64,000 bases of DNA from assembly GCA_015847255.1 (NCBI GenBank), contig JADLZK010008591.1, positions 232,575-296,574 of the forward strand. Reading direction: 5' to 3'. Positions 24,491-38,333 of the stretch are shown piece by piece. The position numbers and the translations under genes are program-made. The stretch's first letter is position 1. Each line of letters begins with the position of its first letter. This stretch comes from Hyparrhenia diplandra. Its lineage: Eukaryota > Streptophyta > Magnoliopsida > Poales > Poaceae. The notes under the pieces are model-generated. The model worked only from the letters and a program-made list of their open reading frames with translations, did no database searches and had not been told where the DNA came from.

Positions 24491-27400
24491 GCGGTACCTG
24501 GCCCGATGGGTTTTCCGACCTAGGCTCCCGACCTAGAGACTTGAGCAGACCTCTCCGGCGATTCGTCAGCGAGGTGCGAGGCGTCCGTGATTTGGTGAGC
24601 CTTCAATCCTTCGGCGCGGCTTCCTTTCGGGCTGACAAAGGGCGGCTTTGCGGCTTCCAGCTGGCTACTACGCCGTCTAGGGTTTTGGTAAGAATGGCGG
24701 CGGTCGTCCAATAGGACAAGGGAAGGAGGGCGTCGATGTGGATGACTTTGTTGAGGAAGCTTTGCCTCGGTGAAGCGGAACAAGACAGCGTCGTGCCGGG
24801 GAACGAAGATACGGGCAGCGACTCGGCGGTGAAGTGGATGGCGGAAAAACGTTGGCGTCGAAGAAGTTAGTTAGCGCACGTATCGATCTCGACGATGCAA
24901 GCGGCGTGGAACCCAGCGCGCCAAAGCGGCGTTCAGGTCGGCGTTGAAAACGATCTGATCGTGATCCAGGCCTCCGCTGGGATTGGAAAGAAGATTATGG
25001 AAGATGGACCTTGGTTGTTTAGGGACATGCACTCATGTTGGAGGAGTTTTGATGGTTCTACCAAAGTCCCCCATGAATATACCAGTAAGGTGATCGCATG
25101 GATCCAAATCCATAAGGTCCCGTACCTCTTCTCAGACGAAACCGATCCTCAAAACGCTTCTGGCAGGGGGGATGTGATTGGGGTTGAGATGAAGGTGATC
25201 ACCACAAAAGAGTGGTGAGTTCTATGGGAGCTAGGGGTTAATCTCTCCCATCGGGGCGTAGCGCTTGTTCGTTTTTGTCTCACTTAGCCGGATGGCGGGA
25301 GAAGGTCTTCCTTCAAGAAGTACTAAAAATTCACCGGTTTACGTGGCTTACGTGGGTCTCATACCTCATCTCCGGTGTGGCTTGCGGTGAGCACTTCGGG
25401 AAAGACTTGCGGTTTGGTGATTGGATGGTGGCGAAATGAATTGGAAGCGGGCACCCCTAGAGTCGTTCGGCTGAGATGCTACACGGGAACGGCGGCAACA
25501 AGGCCCAAGCCCGCTTCGTGGGGCGACCTCAATGGCTGGGGAGAGGGGAGGACCTTGATGTGGAGGAGAAAGTTAATCCGAGAAAAGTGATTACGGGTCG
25601 AAGCGCCCTAAAATGCGATGGGGTACTTGGATGTCGACAAGATGAGATGATCTCATTTGACACCGCTACAAGCCCGATCAAGCAAGACACCGCGGCAGCG
25701 GTAGCGCGAAGAACCAGCTTCCTTGGCGATAATGGTGGCAGGGGGCTGCAGGGTGTCGCCACTCCCACGCCCGTACAAGTCACCGAGGGGGGAGAAAGAA
25801 GGCGAAGAGGCCAAATATTTGGGGATAATATAAGCATCGCAGGCGGCCCCTTCAGAAAGCACCCCGCCCAAGCTCAATGAGTTTTGGTTGGAGCTGAAGG
25901 TGGCATTGGCAATGCCATGAGTGAAAGCGAGTCCCTTGACCCTGCGAAGAAATATACCCCTACTGTACTTTGTATCCCGAAACACAAGTTCATAAGTCCC
26001 GGGTAGAGGTTTTACGAAGACACTAGGCTTTGATAATGTTTCGGTAGATTATAGCATTGGCGAGAAGTGGTGGTTTTGGGAATCTTTGGAATAATAATAT
26101 CGATTATTATTATTAGATGCCATTACGACTCCGCAATATCATATCGATATATCGTTTGCAGGGTGGCGCTGACCTTGGAGGATTACATGTGTATTATGGG
26201 GGGGAGGCTCAGTGGGAGATCGTCACAAGACATAAGGACTTGTTAAAGTTTATTATATCTTCATCTCATCTCCCATGGGTGTCGTGTTGGCTGACTTCAA
26301 TGAGGTTTTACACCAATGAACATATAAGTGTGCGAGAACGTAGTCGCGGCACATTGCTTTTCGAGAAGGTGGTTGATGTTTGTGGTTTTCTTGATCTAGG
26401 TTCATCGGCGGCCGTGGACCTTTGAGAAGAAAGTCGGTGGAGCTCGTATTGTCGAGTGAGGTGGACCCGAGCTCTTAAAAAGCGTGATTGGTCAATCTTC
26501 GTTCCGGTTACGCTAGCGTCAAAACATGCGGCCGGACGCCGGACCATGGACCGATTTTTGCTCACTTGGAGCGGGAGGGAGGGCGTCGTAAGGCCCTGGA
26601 CACTTCAGATATGAGGTCATAATGGGAAGAACCGCGAGACTTTTCCTTCGGGCCCAGTCACGAGGCATGGCGTAGGGCAAATGTGGTCGACTTCGGTGGG
26701 GGCTCTTCAAGAAAATTGAAATCGGTTTTCACCCATCTAAGGCTGGCTTGAAAGTGCAAAGTTTTGGGGTCATGTCGAGAGAGCCGAGAAACCGAAAAGA
26801 AGATTTGGATATAGATTCTTGATTGAATCCCCCGACAGATGCAGTCCGACCCATGAGGAGCTCAAGATCATGGAAAAAATAAACAGAGCTTCATCACGGG
26901 AAGAGATTATGTGGCGTGTGCGGTCCTAGACCGAAGTGTTCGCCCTCACGCGGCGAGGAATACAAAGTTCTTTCATTTGAGGGCGAAAGAGGAAGAGAAG
27001 GAATTTAATCTAAAGCCCCGAAGAAACCTCGATGGGGAGTTCACCGACCCGAGTGAGTTGGGGGACACACTAACAATGTATTTCTATAAAGATCTCTATA
27101 GTTCGAAGGGGGGTTACTAATATGGAGGTGCTCGATCAGTCCCGCTGTCAGGTCACCCAAGAGATGAATGAGGCTCTTTATCTCTCCTTTCGTGATAAGG
27201 AAGTTAAGGCGCTCTTTCGGATGTTCCCAGCAAGGCCCCCGGATCAGGATGGTTTTAGGCTCATTTCTTTCAACGTCATTGGGACCTATGTGGGAAAGAA
27301 GTCACGGCCCGTGGTGCTTGAGTCTTTGAATGGGAATGATGATCCAACCATTATTAATGATACGATAATAGTACTCATCCCAGTGTAGCAACTCAGGAGT

Positions 27401-30066
27401 TGGGGCAATTGAACCCGTCGGCTTTGTGCAATGTCATATACAAGATTGTTTCTAAAAAGTGGTGGCTAATAGGTTGAAGGTGGTATTTGCCCGAGATAAT
27501 ATCCGAAGAACAATCGGGCCGTTTGTTCGGGGAGACTCATAGCATTAAATATCATCACTTTGATATGAGTGCTTGCACTTTATGAAAACGAGTGAAACCC
27601 GTGGGATCAAGATGCTGTACCTTTGAAACTCGACATGAAGAAGGTTTATGATCGAGTGGAATGGCAATATCTTCAGGCGGTGACAAGGTTGGGCTTCCAC
27701 CAACTTTGGGTTCAGCCTCATCATGCGGTTAGTTTCAGCCCGTCTCTTTTTTTATTATGTTGAATGGCATTTATGCGGATAGTTTCAAACCTACGGAGGT
27801 ATTCGCCGAGGGGAGACCCAATTTCTCCTTATTTGTTCCTATTAGCGGCGGAGGGCCTTTCGTGCCTTTTAAAATCACAAGTTCAGTCATCGGTCCCCGG
27901 TGGAATCAAAGGTGGCAAAAGTGGCCCCGATGGTAAGCCACCTACTCTTTTGCGGATGACGGCCGTGCTTTTAGAGCAAACATGGAGAATGCGATGAGTG
28001 GTGAAGGATGTCTTAAAACAATATTGTGATGCTTCTGGGCAGCAAATCAACGAGGATAAATCCTCAATTCATTTTGCAAAAAGTGTCACCAAGAGGTCGA
28101 GAGGCGATATCAAGTCGGTTACGAATATACAGCGAATGCGTTAGTGTAAAGTACACAGGATTGCCTTCTGATGTGGGCCGTCTATGAATGGTGCTTTTAA
28201 GTACCGAGAAAGGACCGAGTGCGGAGCAAGATCTGAGGATGGATGGAACGATTGCCTAGCGGGGCTGGTAAAAAGTGCTTATCCAATCGTTGTCCAAGCG
28301 ATTCCGACTTACTCAATGGCATGCTTCAAGCTACCAGAAGGGTCTATGCAATCATTTGACTAGCCTAGTGAGAACAATTCTGGTGGGGGAGCAAGGAGGG
28401 TAAGAGGGAAACCATGCTTTGGGTAGCTCTGGGATGAAATTATACTTGCGAAGTTCATGGGCGGTTTAGGCTTGAGAGATTTTGAGATGTTCAACCTAGC
28501 TCTACTTGCAAAAGCGTGGCGGGTTCTTGTTGATCCGTGCGTCTCGAGCGCCCGGATACTAAAAGCGGTATACTTTCCTCAAATTGACTTCCTGAATGCA
28601 AACATTGGGTCATCGCCGTCTAGAATTTGGAGATCGATTTATGAGGGAAGGAGATTACGAAACAAGGCCTGATCGGGAGGATTGCGACGGGTGAAACCAC
28701 GCAAATTTGGACCATGGATTGAAACGCCGCCGATAGATTTCATAAGACCGATTCTAGTAGGGACCCTAATCCGCCGGTGTGGGTTAGTGAGTTAATTGAT
28801 TCTACTACAAAGTCTTGGGATCAAGCAAAAGCGCAACAATTTTTCTCAAGTGATGTTGCTGTTATCAACTTAAAATCCCGTGTGTGTCACTTGCCAATCA
28901 AGATGATTTTTGGGCTTGGCACCATGAGAGAAGTGGTCTCTTCAGCACATCGGTCAACAGTATAGAATGCTAAACCTCAAACGGGTGCAGCGGGGCACAA
29001 GCTTCTATCTCTGAATGGCGAAGGCGTAAGGGGAGTGGAAAGCATTATGGCGAGATCAAAGGTCCCTCCAAAGGTGAGCAATTTCCTGCGGAAATTTTGT
29101 CAAAGTGTTCTACGCCATCGGCCCGCATGTGCTTCAAGCGTCGTAACATGGTCGATCGGAGTGCTTGCTCTATATGCGGTATGGATGATTCTTTGAGGCA
29201 CTCATTGTTAGATTGTCATATGGCTAAATGTGTGCGGGCTGCGGAGAAAGAAGAGGTCGTTGAACACTTATGCTCCATCCAAGACCCGATCCCAAAGGGA
29301 TGGGTGGCGGGGAGTTTTTGAATCCCCTACACGCGCGGATTGTTAGGTGGTGGCAGTGACATTATGGCCGCATGTCTGGTTTTGCGAGAAAAAGCGATCC
29401 ATGAAAAACATCTTTTGAGCCCCTTTGTCGACTCATGATTTAGATTGCGGTATTGTGGCGAGCTTGAGTTGTCTTCAGGTTACCAAGTGGCGGGAAGGCT
29501 TCTCCCCCGAGGGTGCAAACCGGAGAACAGGGCTGGATCCCACCTCGAAGCGGGACAGAAAAAATTAACGTTGATGCTGCAGGTGTCGAGAAGAATTCCA
29601 CGAAGATCAGCGGTGGGGTCGCTATTTCGGGGATCATGAGGGAGGGTTTCACCGAGGAGCCTCGAGGTCTACCGTCATCGAAGGATTATCGCACCGAGGC
29701 TGGCGGAAGCTATTGCATGCGAGAGAAGGGTTGGACCTCAAACGTGATCTTTGCGATTTCTTCTTTTCGGGAGGCTTGACCGGTTTGTGAGCGTTGTCCA
29801 AGAGCCTCAAGGGGGTCAGGGCATGGGTTTGTATGGGCAAATTGTGAAGGAGATCGGAGCTAGATCGAGGGAATTTGCGGTAGATTTTTGTCCATGAAAG
29901 AGAAGCACAAACATGGATGCTCACTCAATAGCTAGGGTGCGATTCTATCGGACTTAGCGTTTATGTTTGGTTTTTGACATACTTAGGTTGGCATTTGTAA
30001 TAATGTACACCATAATTCTTGAATAAAGAAGAGATGGTTCTCCTCAAAAAAAAAAAAAAAAAAAAA
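24491..30066 (+). mobile_element. Full-span L1-type LINE, coding regions broken by many indels
   Basis: The element is about 5.6 kb. It is bounded by a perfect 16-bp target duplication and ends in a poly(A) tail of about 20 bases (30047-30066). Domains occur in the order of plant L1 elements. An ORF1 with a DUF4283-like segment (GKKIMEDGPWLFRDMHSCW) lies at about 24.9-25.2 kb. ORF2 endonuclease remnants (GGLHVYYGGEAQW) lie at about 26.1-26.4 kb. Reverse transcriptase (FPARPPDQDGF; RGDPISPYLFLLAAEGLS) lies at about 27.1-28.2 kb. The zf-RVT zinc region (CSICGMDDSLRHSLLDC) is at about 29.15 kb, and an RNase H-like start (INVDAAGVEK) is at about 29.56 kb. No ORF is continuous; frames change every hundred bases or so. 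It is inserted in sense orientation in spacer. Confidence 0.92.
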
Positions 30067-30082
30067 TCTAATGGCATTCCAA
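30067..30082. repeat. Right target-site duplication of LINE
   Basis: Exact copy of 24475-24490, directly after the A-tail. Confidence 0.95.
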
Positions 30083-33000
30083 ATATTTCATAATTCAGGA
30101 AATGTTAACTTTCCGAGCAAAAAGCAAAATAAGGAATGGATTAAAGCAAAAGCGAAAGTGTATATACGAGGATGCATACCGTAGCACCTTTTCAATTACT
30201 CTACAACTCTATTGGACACACGGAGCTAATTAAGTAAAAGGCGAAGAAGCATGAAAATGCAATTTTTAATGCACAAAAGCATAGAGCTTTCATTTTAGGA
30301 TTTTCGCCCACGCTGTTTTCAAAACCTACACCTGATTTTCAACAGCGAGTAATTGTTCTTTGACTTCTTTCATCAAGAATGGGAGGTTTTTTTTAGTAAC
30401 CCGAACATTCTAACATGAAAGCTCATCACAATCTATTCTTATCAATGCCAAGGCACAAAAGACCTTTCATAGTATATTCTTGAGCTAATTAAATATACTA
30501 ACCAAGAGGCATAAGCTAATGCAATAGCTTGGAGAGAAACCGTTACTCATTTATGATTTTTATTCCCCCTTGGAAGCCCGCCACTATCATCTTGGTTTCA
30601 TAACCTATGGTTTAGAATCGATTCTATAAGCCATAATCTTTGATTTCTATAGTGATAAGCGATTAAAGCTTATATATTGGAAACCAAAGTCGCAAACGCC
30701 CTTCCTTCTACAACTTTATGGCACATAAAGATAGTAATTGTAAAATACATAGCAAGAATTTGGAGATTCCACCTTTAAACTATACACCTTGTCAAGCCAC
30801 ACTGCTCCACATACTCCCAACTCTTTTTCCGGTCCTGCGCCACCGGGCCCCTTCTCACACACATTACAAACGAGCTCAAGACGCAAAGCACGCCGATGAC
30901 TCTTGACCTACAACAAAGCACCCACACACGAAGTTAGTCAATGCATTAGAATCGATCATTTTGTTTGGGTCAAATGAAAGAAGCAAAGAGCAACCAACAA
31001 ACTTTTAGAGGAAACAAGAAGAATGGACGCGGCTTGAAGATGAAGAGGAGATGCCACACGGGGGGAAGCAAATCACAAGAACACAAATGTTGTTGATCCT
31101 TTTTTTTTTTATCCAATCGATTTCTTTAGCCATCCTAAGCCGGCGAGGTAGTTATGAATATAAATGGGCGCGAAGCATCCATATGCGAGCATTCAGCACA
31201 AGATGATTTGGACTTGTAAAGACCATCAACTGTAAGCAATCGATGGAAAACACACATGACCAGACACCACATGCCAAATCTAAATGAACAAGACACAAGA
31301 AGGAACTAAAAGCAAAGTGTGTACCAGCTCATCTCGATTCTTCTAGTCACATGCGATCGATTTCTTGAAAGAACCCCCTTCTCTTCCTTGAGCACCTTGC
31401 ATCCTAGTATAGAGGAATAAGCATCAGCAAAAGAAAAATATAAAAGCCCAAAAATCCACATGAACACACAAGCTAAGAGAAGCATAGAGGAAACATGATC
31501 CATTTGTCTACGCGCTTTTTGGATCGGGCATGGCCCTTCCACTCTCCAACAAAGCCCGGCCAAAGTGAAATGAACAAAAGAAACAAAAGCACACACGAGA
31601 GCATAGACAGATGCATCGAGAAAAAAAATGTGGTGCTACCTCGCCGCAACCACCCGCGCCAAAGCAGGGGGTATTCTTTGGGGCGAGCGGGCAGACGCCT
31701 GCCACATCAGACCCGGACTGACAGATCAGATCCGCGACCTCACGAGCGGCAGGTGCCTGATGTCGACCAAGATCCACCCCCCCGCTGCTCGGGAGGCCAC
31801 CGATATTGGGGGTTCCCGCGCCGGGGTTACCCTAGCCGGACGCCGCGCCTCCACCCCGTGACTGCAGGGGGCCCGGGGATGCCGGGGATGCGAAAGAACC
31901 GGGGCCGCCTCCACCAAGCGCTAAGAGGCGGTTTGACCAAGGCTACGGCGCTGGCGCAAGATTGACGAGCCGCAATGACCAGAGGGATCCAATGCAAAGA
32001 TCCCTCAGCCGGTGATTGGAAGGATCGGCCCGTGTTCCATGGCCGCAATACGCTCACCGGCCCTAATACGCATCGGTGAAGATGGATGAATCGAGTCATG
32101 GAAGCAGGATTTTTAGCAATGGAGTGGACGAGTATGAACGGGTTGGGAAGGTCGCTTCTTATCCGACAGCGGGTTGTGGCAGACAAAGCACGTCGTCGTC
32201 GCCCCCATGGGCTTCTAGCATGTAGTTGAGCCAGCCCCTGCGCCCACCCGTAGGGACACTCGTGTCACCACACCCGACACACACACACGAGACCCGGCCT
32301 TGAGACCCGCCCTCCACCCGGGCTTGCTTCGCCCGGTGCGCGCTCGCACCATGGCTGGTGCACCCATCCGGTGCGGCGGCGCCGTTGTGCGCCAGCGTCG
32401 GGAGGCGGGAGAGAGAGGAAGGAGTCGCCACAGCCCCACCCGCACTCTTGCACCCCACCGTTGCGTCGGCCGCACGAGGGGGTCGCCACACCGGCACACC
32501 AGCGGCCGACGGGCCCAACGCGCCGCGCCGTCGGGACCTTGTGGCCGCCCACCGCTGCTTGAGAGAAGGTGGAGAAAAGTTCCCCAAAATGTCGAACCAT
32601 CCATAATACAAGCAATGCGGCAGCTAAAGTGTCCAAGAACCATACTGACGCCAACGGAGGGACGGCGGCGGCCCCAAGACCACAATTCAGGTTCGGCGCG
32701 GCTCCTCCAAGGCCGCCCCCGCCGCACGACGTCGCACCTCGGCTCGAAGCGGATCTACATCTCGTCGACCCCGGCGCGTGCAAAGCACACGCCTCGCCGA
32801 TAGGGAGGCGGCCGTCGCGGCGCGGCCGAGTTGCGACCTCGACGGCCGACGGCTAAAACGAAGCAAGCGGGAGGCTCACCTCGCGCGGCGACCCTTCTAT
32901 CCGCCGCCGGTCTGCATAGCCGACCGTGTGCCGGATAGCGGCTCGGGGCGATGGTGGCCCCTCTCGCGACCAACCCCATGCGACCCCACAGCGCGGCGTC

Positions 33001-34889
33001 ATACGGCCGCACGCCTCTCGTCGCGAGTGAGGAAGTGAGACGCCAAAAACCGGGAAGGCTTGCTTTTCGAGGACCGGCGCTGCGTACCTCCGACCAATAG
33101 GCTGCCCGAACCAAACGAGAAGACGGGGAGAAAGACCATGCCCGCGGGCCCCATGGCAAGCTCACGTGTCTTCGCGGCGGCCGGTGGCATGTAGATTTCG
33201 GTTGCGGCAAATGAGGCGGCGGGACCATCCCCTGTCCGGCCATTGAGCGGGCGACAACGCCGCGGCTGCAGCTATTCAGCGACGACGACACCACCGCACG
33301 GGCGGCGGAACATCTCGGGGAATGATCTCACGAACAAAGTCAATGCCTGCGAACCCTTGATGCGAGAATCGATTTGAGCGGGGTAAAAATGGCGTGGATG
33401 CCCTGGCCAAAGCGGATTCTCCACAACCAATTTACTCTTTAAATGTTACTTAATACGATGGAGTGTTGGGGCTAGACAAATTTGATGTCTTAAGTACTTC
33501 ACTAGCCTTTAAGTCGTTTAGAGCCATTTACTACCAAATAGTGTAAAGTGGAATGGTTTCATTGGTGAAACCACTAAAAATTTTAACCTACACGGTGAGG
33601 TGCTTCGGCCACCTCAAAGCCTAGGGGCCACTCTATGGGCCGGCGTACAGATTGGGCCAAACCTTCATACTATAGTACTCACTATAGATATAGAAAATAG
33701 GGGGTGACTCCTAGGTGCTCCTCCGCCACTTTGCCTACACATAGCTTTTGGGTGGAAAGGGAGAGTACAAAAAAAAGTCTTAGGTCGAGGCGGCTAGAAG
33801 CCAAAGCGTGAGTAGTGCAAGGGTAGATGGATAAGGTTAGATAGAGTGTCGACTTAGGTTGGGAAGGATAAGGTTCAATAGGTAAGGTGGATTGAGCCTT
33901 TTTTTAACTATACAACTTTAAGTCCATAGTCTCTTGTTCTTTATTTATTTAAGATAATAATATATGTAGATGTATAGGACTCTAGAGAATGTAATAGGTT
34001 TCTAACCTTTTTTTTTGACCCTTGGCCTGCCCAAATGAACAAGTCCACAATGACATGCACGCGCCTTCCCTATCACGCGCCGCAACTCCAAAAATTCATT
34101 TACTATGACACTTATATCCATTTAGTCCATTTAAATATGTTTTTGGTACAAAATAGTTCAGATTAACCACTTGTGCTAAACTACAATATTTTCATTAAAA
34201 ATCATAGCTATTTGAACACTTGAGCTGCACTAACCGTTTATTAACAAGTTTTTCTTTTTTATTTGATTCTTAATTCTTTCTCATACTGGTCATGAATAGA
34301 AGAAAAAGCATAGGGTCAAAAAAAAAAACTAATCTAACCCCTTAAAAATTATGATCACTATATTTTTTGTAGACTTTCAACTAGTGTACATGAACATATG
34401 ACCATTGTGGTCAAGGAAATTTAGATATCTCGTATGGATATCAGGGGTTTTCGTCATCTTCTATCTATTTTTATATTTGGTTTGATTCCTCAAACCACCC
34501 ATGTTATTACATGTTACCTATTTTATATTCACATGTACTATTATTTTTAATTGCATATATTGCCTATTTCAGTTTCCTTGACTCCGCCTAAGACCTACTC
34601 GTCCTCAACTTTTCATCTCTTTTGCCGCACTGACATGTTTTACTAAATTTAATTATATATATTTGTATTATGATAATTATTATTTTAATTATAATATTTG
34701 TACTCCTTTTTTCACCACACCACAATGCATTTGGCTATAAAATCATTCAAGTTGTATGGAATTATTTTCATAAAATCATGACATGATTTTTTCTAATCAC
34801 TTCACACTTATTTATGCAAATATATTATTCTAAATATATTTAGACTCTCGTATTGACCAGGCTGGCCTGGCCAGGCAAAGGCAATTCTT
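30083..34889. other. Spacer with a GC-rich block at 31.6-33.3 kb
   Basis: 30083-31600 and 33400-34880 are AT-rich and hold nothing I can name. 31640-33330 is GC-rich and CpG-rich, with overlapping open frames on both strands, low-complexity Arg/Pro/Ala translations, and no recognisable domain or clear terminal repeats. It may be captured or decayed gene DNA, or part of an unidentified element. Confidence 0.35.
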
Positions 34890-37800
34890 CTAAGGCAAAA
34901 GGGTGATCGTACCAAGCGCCCCCTCCACCCCACCTTCCGTCCCGTTCCCGTCCCCTGCTCGTGCGTTCTCTTCCCCTCTCGCTCTCCGACTCCGACGACT
35001 GGTGGGGCTCCGCCTCCCGCCTCCGCCTCCCGCCGCCTCCGCCCTAAGCCAGGTTGCCGAGGTTTTAGTTGGTCTCTTCTCCGGCGACGAGTACCTACCA
35101 GGTACTTCCACCCCTTCTCTTCCCTTCCTTCAAGCTGAGCGCCGAAACCCTAACCTAAAGCTATTAGCTATTTGATAACCCTCAAACTTAGAAGTTTTTG
35201 CAGAAAAAAATTGGGTGTACATGTGTACACCGATGTCCCCTATACTGGATCCGAGGATCCGCCCTGTATACTAGCCACATTCTGTACTCGTCCTTATCTA
35301 TTTTTGTTATTAGATAGATCTGCTATATATTTGCATGGATGAACGGTGGTGCTTTTTCAATTACTCGTACTTCTTCTATGATATTTTTGAATTCTACTTC
35401 TTCTATGATATATATAGAGCTTAGAGATTTTGCACTCACTTGAGCAACTACGGTAGCCGAATTGATAAGATTTCACTGGAAGAGCAAATTGCTTGCATTC
35501 TGTCCCCTCTGAATGATGTTCATCTGTTATTTCCAGCAATACCATTTTTCTATCGTTACTTACCTCCCTCTGTCTAACTATCTTAACAAACTAATTTATG
35601 TCTGCCTAGCTATCGATCAGTTATTGCAGGCGAGTAAGTATTTATTAAACTGTCCACAAGCATGCGTTTATTTTGAACAAAAATATTCCTTTTTGCACTA
35701 TCATTAGGAACCCGTCTGATCTAGTAGGTTTTATTGAGTGGCTCAAGTGCTGATTTGCTACAGCATTGTGTGATTGCTGGATAAGGTCCTTCCAGTTTGA
35801 TTCAAAACATAGGTTCAATACATGTAGGACTGTAGGAGAGCACAAAAAAAGGCTTGGTCACTACGGATTTTTAAAAGAAAAAAGAAAACACCTTAGTCAG
35901 GCATTAGTAAACTTTCCTGGAGACATTTGCAAGCTTTGGCAGCAGGAGATGGTGGAGTCGCATAAATTATGCTAATTGGCTGATTAAGAACTTTTGCCAC
36001 ATATTATCTATTTGCCACATATTGATCATGATTAAAAGCAGTGGATCTTGTTTGTGTACAAGCTAGCTGAATGGGACACTTTCCTGTGCACTTTTACAGA
36101 TTGATTTTGTGCTCCTGATCAAGCAAAGCAAGGTGGGGCTCACCAAGTGATAGATTTATTGCACCAAGGGAGGACCAAGGTCAGATTGATGCGCTCTGTG
36201 TTTTTCATTACTAGAATACTTACTAGTGTAATTCGGTTCTGATTGATGTACTCTGTGTTTTCATTACTAGTAGTGGCTGCTGATTTCTGCAAAAATTAAG
36301 ACTATGCATGCCAATTAATATTTTCTTTAGCATGTTGTTCTCCTGTCTGTTTGATGTTTTCTGAAACAGCAGTACTTCACTCAGTGCATATGTTTCCTAG
36401 ACATGTTACTTTTTGTTGCTGTTGGAGAACTAAAAAGTGTGCCATGTGTAGACTTGCCAACCCTGATCATTTATTTGCTATTATATAACTTGAGTTGTTA
36501 TTTAAAGGGGTTTGGTCACTGATTTCTCTGTGCTTATTTCTTTGTTTGTTGATTTCTGCAAAAAAATTAAGACTATGAATTCTTGTCTGTTTGGTGTTTC
36601 TGAAAGAGCAGTATCTTGAAGCAATAGTTTCTGAAACAAGCGTGCTTGTCTCTTCTTGTGCTAGTTAAGTTTAGTTCTTGCTGGTTGCAGCTGGAGTCTA
36701 ACTTGACCCCTCTGCAACTCAGTTTTTTTGTTGCAGGTTGTAGCTAGTTATGTCAGCTAGCTTAATTTTTTTGAATTTATAAATTTATAAATACATAGGT
36801 AGGCGAAAATCTCAGCTTGTTTCTGTTTGCAACTTTTAGATAATGGGCTCTAGGGCGTACCCGATTGCCGTGGGCTTCCGCACTGCTTGAGTGCAGGGGA
36901 GGGGTGATTAGCGCAGGGGCCTTACCCGCACAACTTGTGCAATATCTGAGCTGGGGCTCGAACCCTTCGGTCCGCGGTAAAGCACTACGCTTGCACCAGG
37001 GCCGCCCTCTAGATAATAGGCTCTAGGAAGGAGAAAATTAGGAAATTACAGATGGAAGAAGATGATGATGATGAATTGTTTTTTCTATCAGTGTTCCTGC
37101 CATACTTGAATGCCTGAATGATGAGAAAGAGGCCAGTTTCAGTATACTGGTGCTAAAAAGTGAAGGGAAATTCTAGAGGGGAATTGGTGTAAATCGAGTT
37201 ACTTACAGAACACAATGCATAGTTTCATCTAACCACTGCAAGGTGTATCTAGGCAATAAGGCTCTCTCCTACAAGCCTGGGTGTGTCCCTGATACTTTTG
37301 CCAAAGCAGTGAAGGGTGTAAAAGAAAAATTGTGAGAGGGAATCAAAGAAGGGGGTAGTTATCCTGTTGCTGCCAGTTTGGGAAGGGGGCAACAGGAAAA
37401 TGAAGTGGTGGCGCTGTATAGCATTAATGTAAAAGACCTGCATGAAGGTCGGGGCCTACATTTATCTACTGTAGTTCACGGGGTGTATTTGATAGCTACA
37501 GCCCTCCAAAAGTATGACAAGGACACTCACACAAGACACAAACGGACATTGGATTGTTACTGATGGAATGCCTGCAGCTTTTCTGTTTTTCTCTTCTATT
37601 TATACAGAGCTGAATGTTACATTCAAATGTGGTATGATAATCTCTAATTAATGCATTCAATGCCTTTATGATCTGCCTATTATCATCATCTATAAGCTAA
37701 AAATCTAGGTAGCAGTAATAGCAAATAACCTATTGCACACACAAGATTATTGCTAAAAAGTATTGTTTTGGGCCAGCCCCATCTCTTCTCCTTCCCCTTC

Positions 37801-38333
37801 TCTTTTTATTACAACAGCAACAAAGCCCTTCAGTACCAAGCAAGCCATTTCACTTTTCCCCTTTTCATTTTCTTCTCCTTTCTCTTCTACCTGCTTCTGT
37901 TTTGCTGTTTCTTATGATGTGTATGGTGTCACCTAGGCCTTTGTTACCATTTCTTGCCTTGACAACCTTAAGACCATTGGACATTCATTTCTTTGTTACC
38001 TTTTTAATAGTAGCTCTTAAATATTCTTCATGAAAACATAGTAGTTCCTGCGTTAATGCGATTTGCAAACTTATCTGCTGTTTTTAAATTGCAGACCCGT
38101 ATACTTGTATGCTATCCTATCTGCTGGCATATGTATACATAGACTTCGAGGTCAGTGATGCATTGGGCTGGCCTCCATGTTGAATTATGCTATGATTTTT
38201 TTTATTTCAAAAGCGCAGTGATCTATTAGTAGTTTGATTTCATGTGATGCATCTTTCTAATATTCTTGATAGTGATTTTCTCAATGAAATAATTGGTTAC
38301 ATGATGTTTTTGGTCATATCAGGTAGCTGCTAA
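34890..38333 (+). other. Putative 5' leader and long 5'-UTR intron of the RMD5-like locus
   Basis: A GC-rich stretch at 34903-35098 has the look of a grass 5' UTR and is followed by a possible donor (CAG|gtacttcc at 35100), with an AAACCCTAA motif at about 35145. The next acceptor-like site (atatcag, near 38323) lies just before the RMD5-like start codon. If joined, this is a ~3.2-kb leader intron. That would argue against a processed retrocopy. Inside it are a SINE (36854-37009) and two diverged copies of a ~70-100-bp segment (about 36278-36373 and 36548-36614). Confidence 0.4.
36837..37026 (-). mobile_element. tRNA-derived SINE with target-site duplication
   Basis: The 156-bp element (36854-37009) lies in minus orientation. 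Reading the minus strand, it begins GGGCGGCCCTGGTGCAAGC, includes box B (GGTTCGAGCCC) and ends GGGTACGCC. This matches my memory of a common grass SINE family. It is flanked by 17-bp repeats, tagataatgggctctag (36837-36853) and tagataataggctctag (37010-37026), with one mismatch. Confidence 0.88.

Noticed and set aside
32159..33294. Long frames on both strands in the GC-rich block
   Set aside because: They are mutually overlapping, compositionally biased and have no domain.
36930..37009. Possible minus-strand tRNA
   Set aside because: Box A and box B are present but no acceptor or anticodon stem forms. The 17-bp flanking repeats mark it as a SINE.
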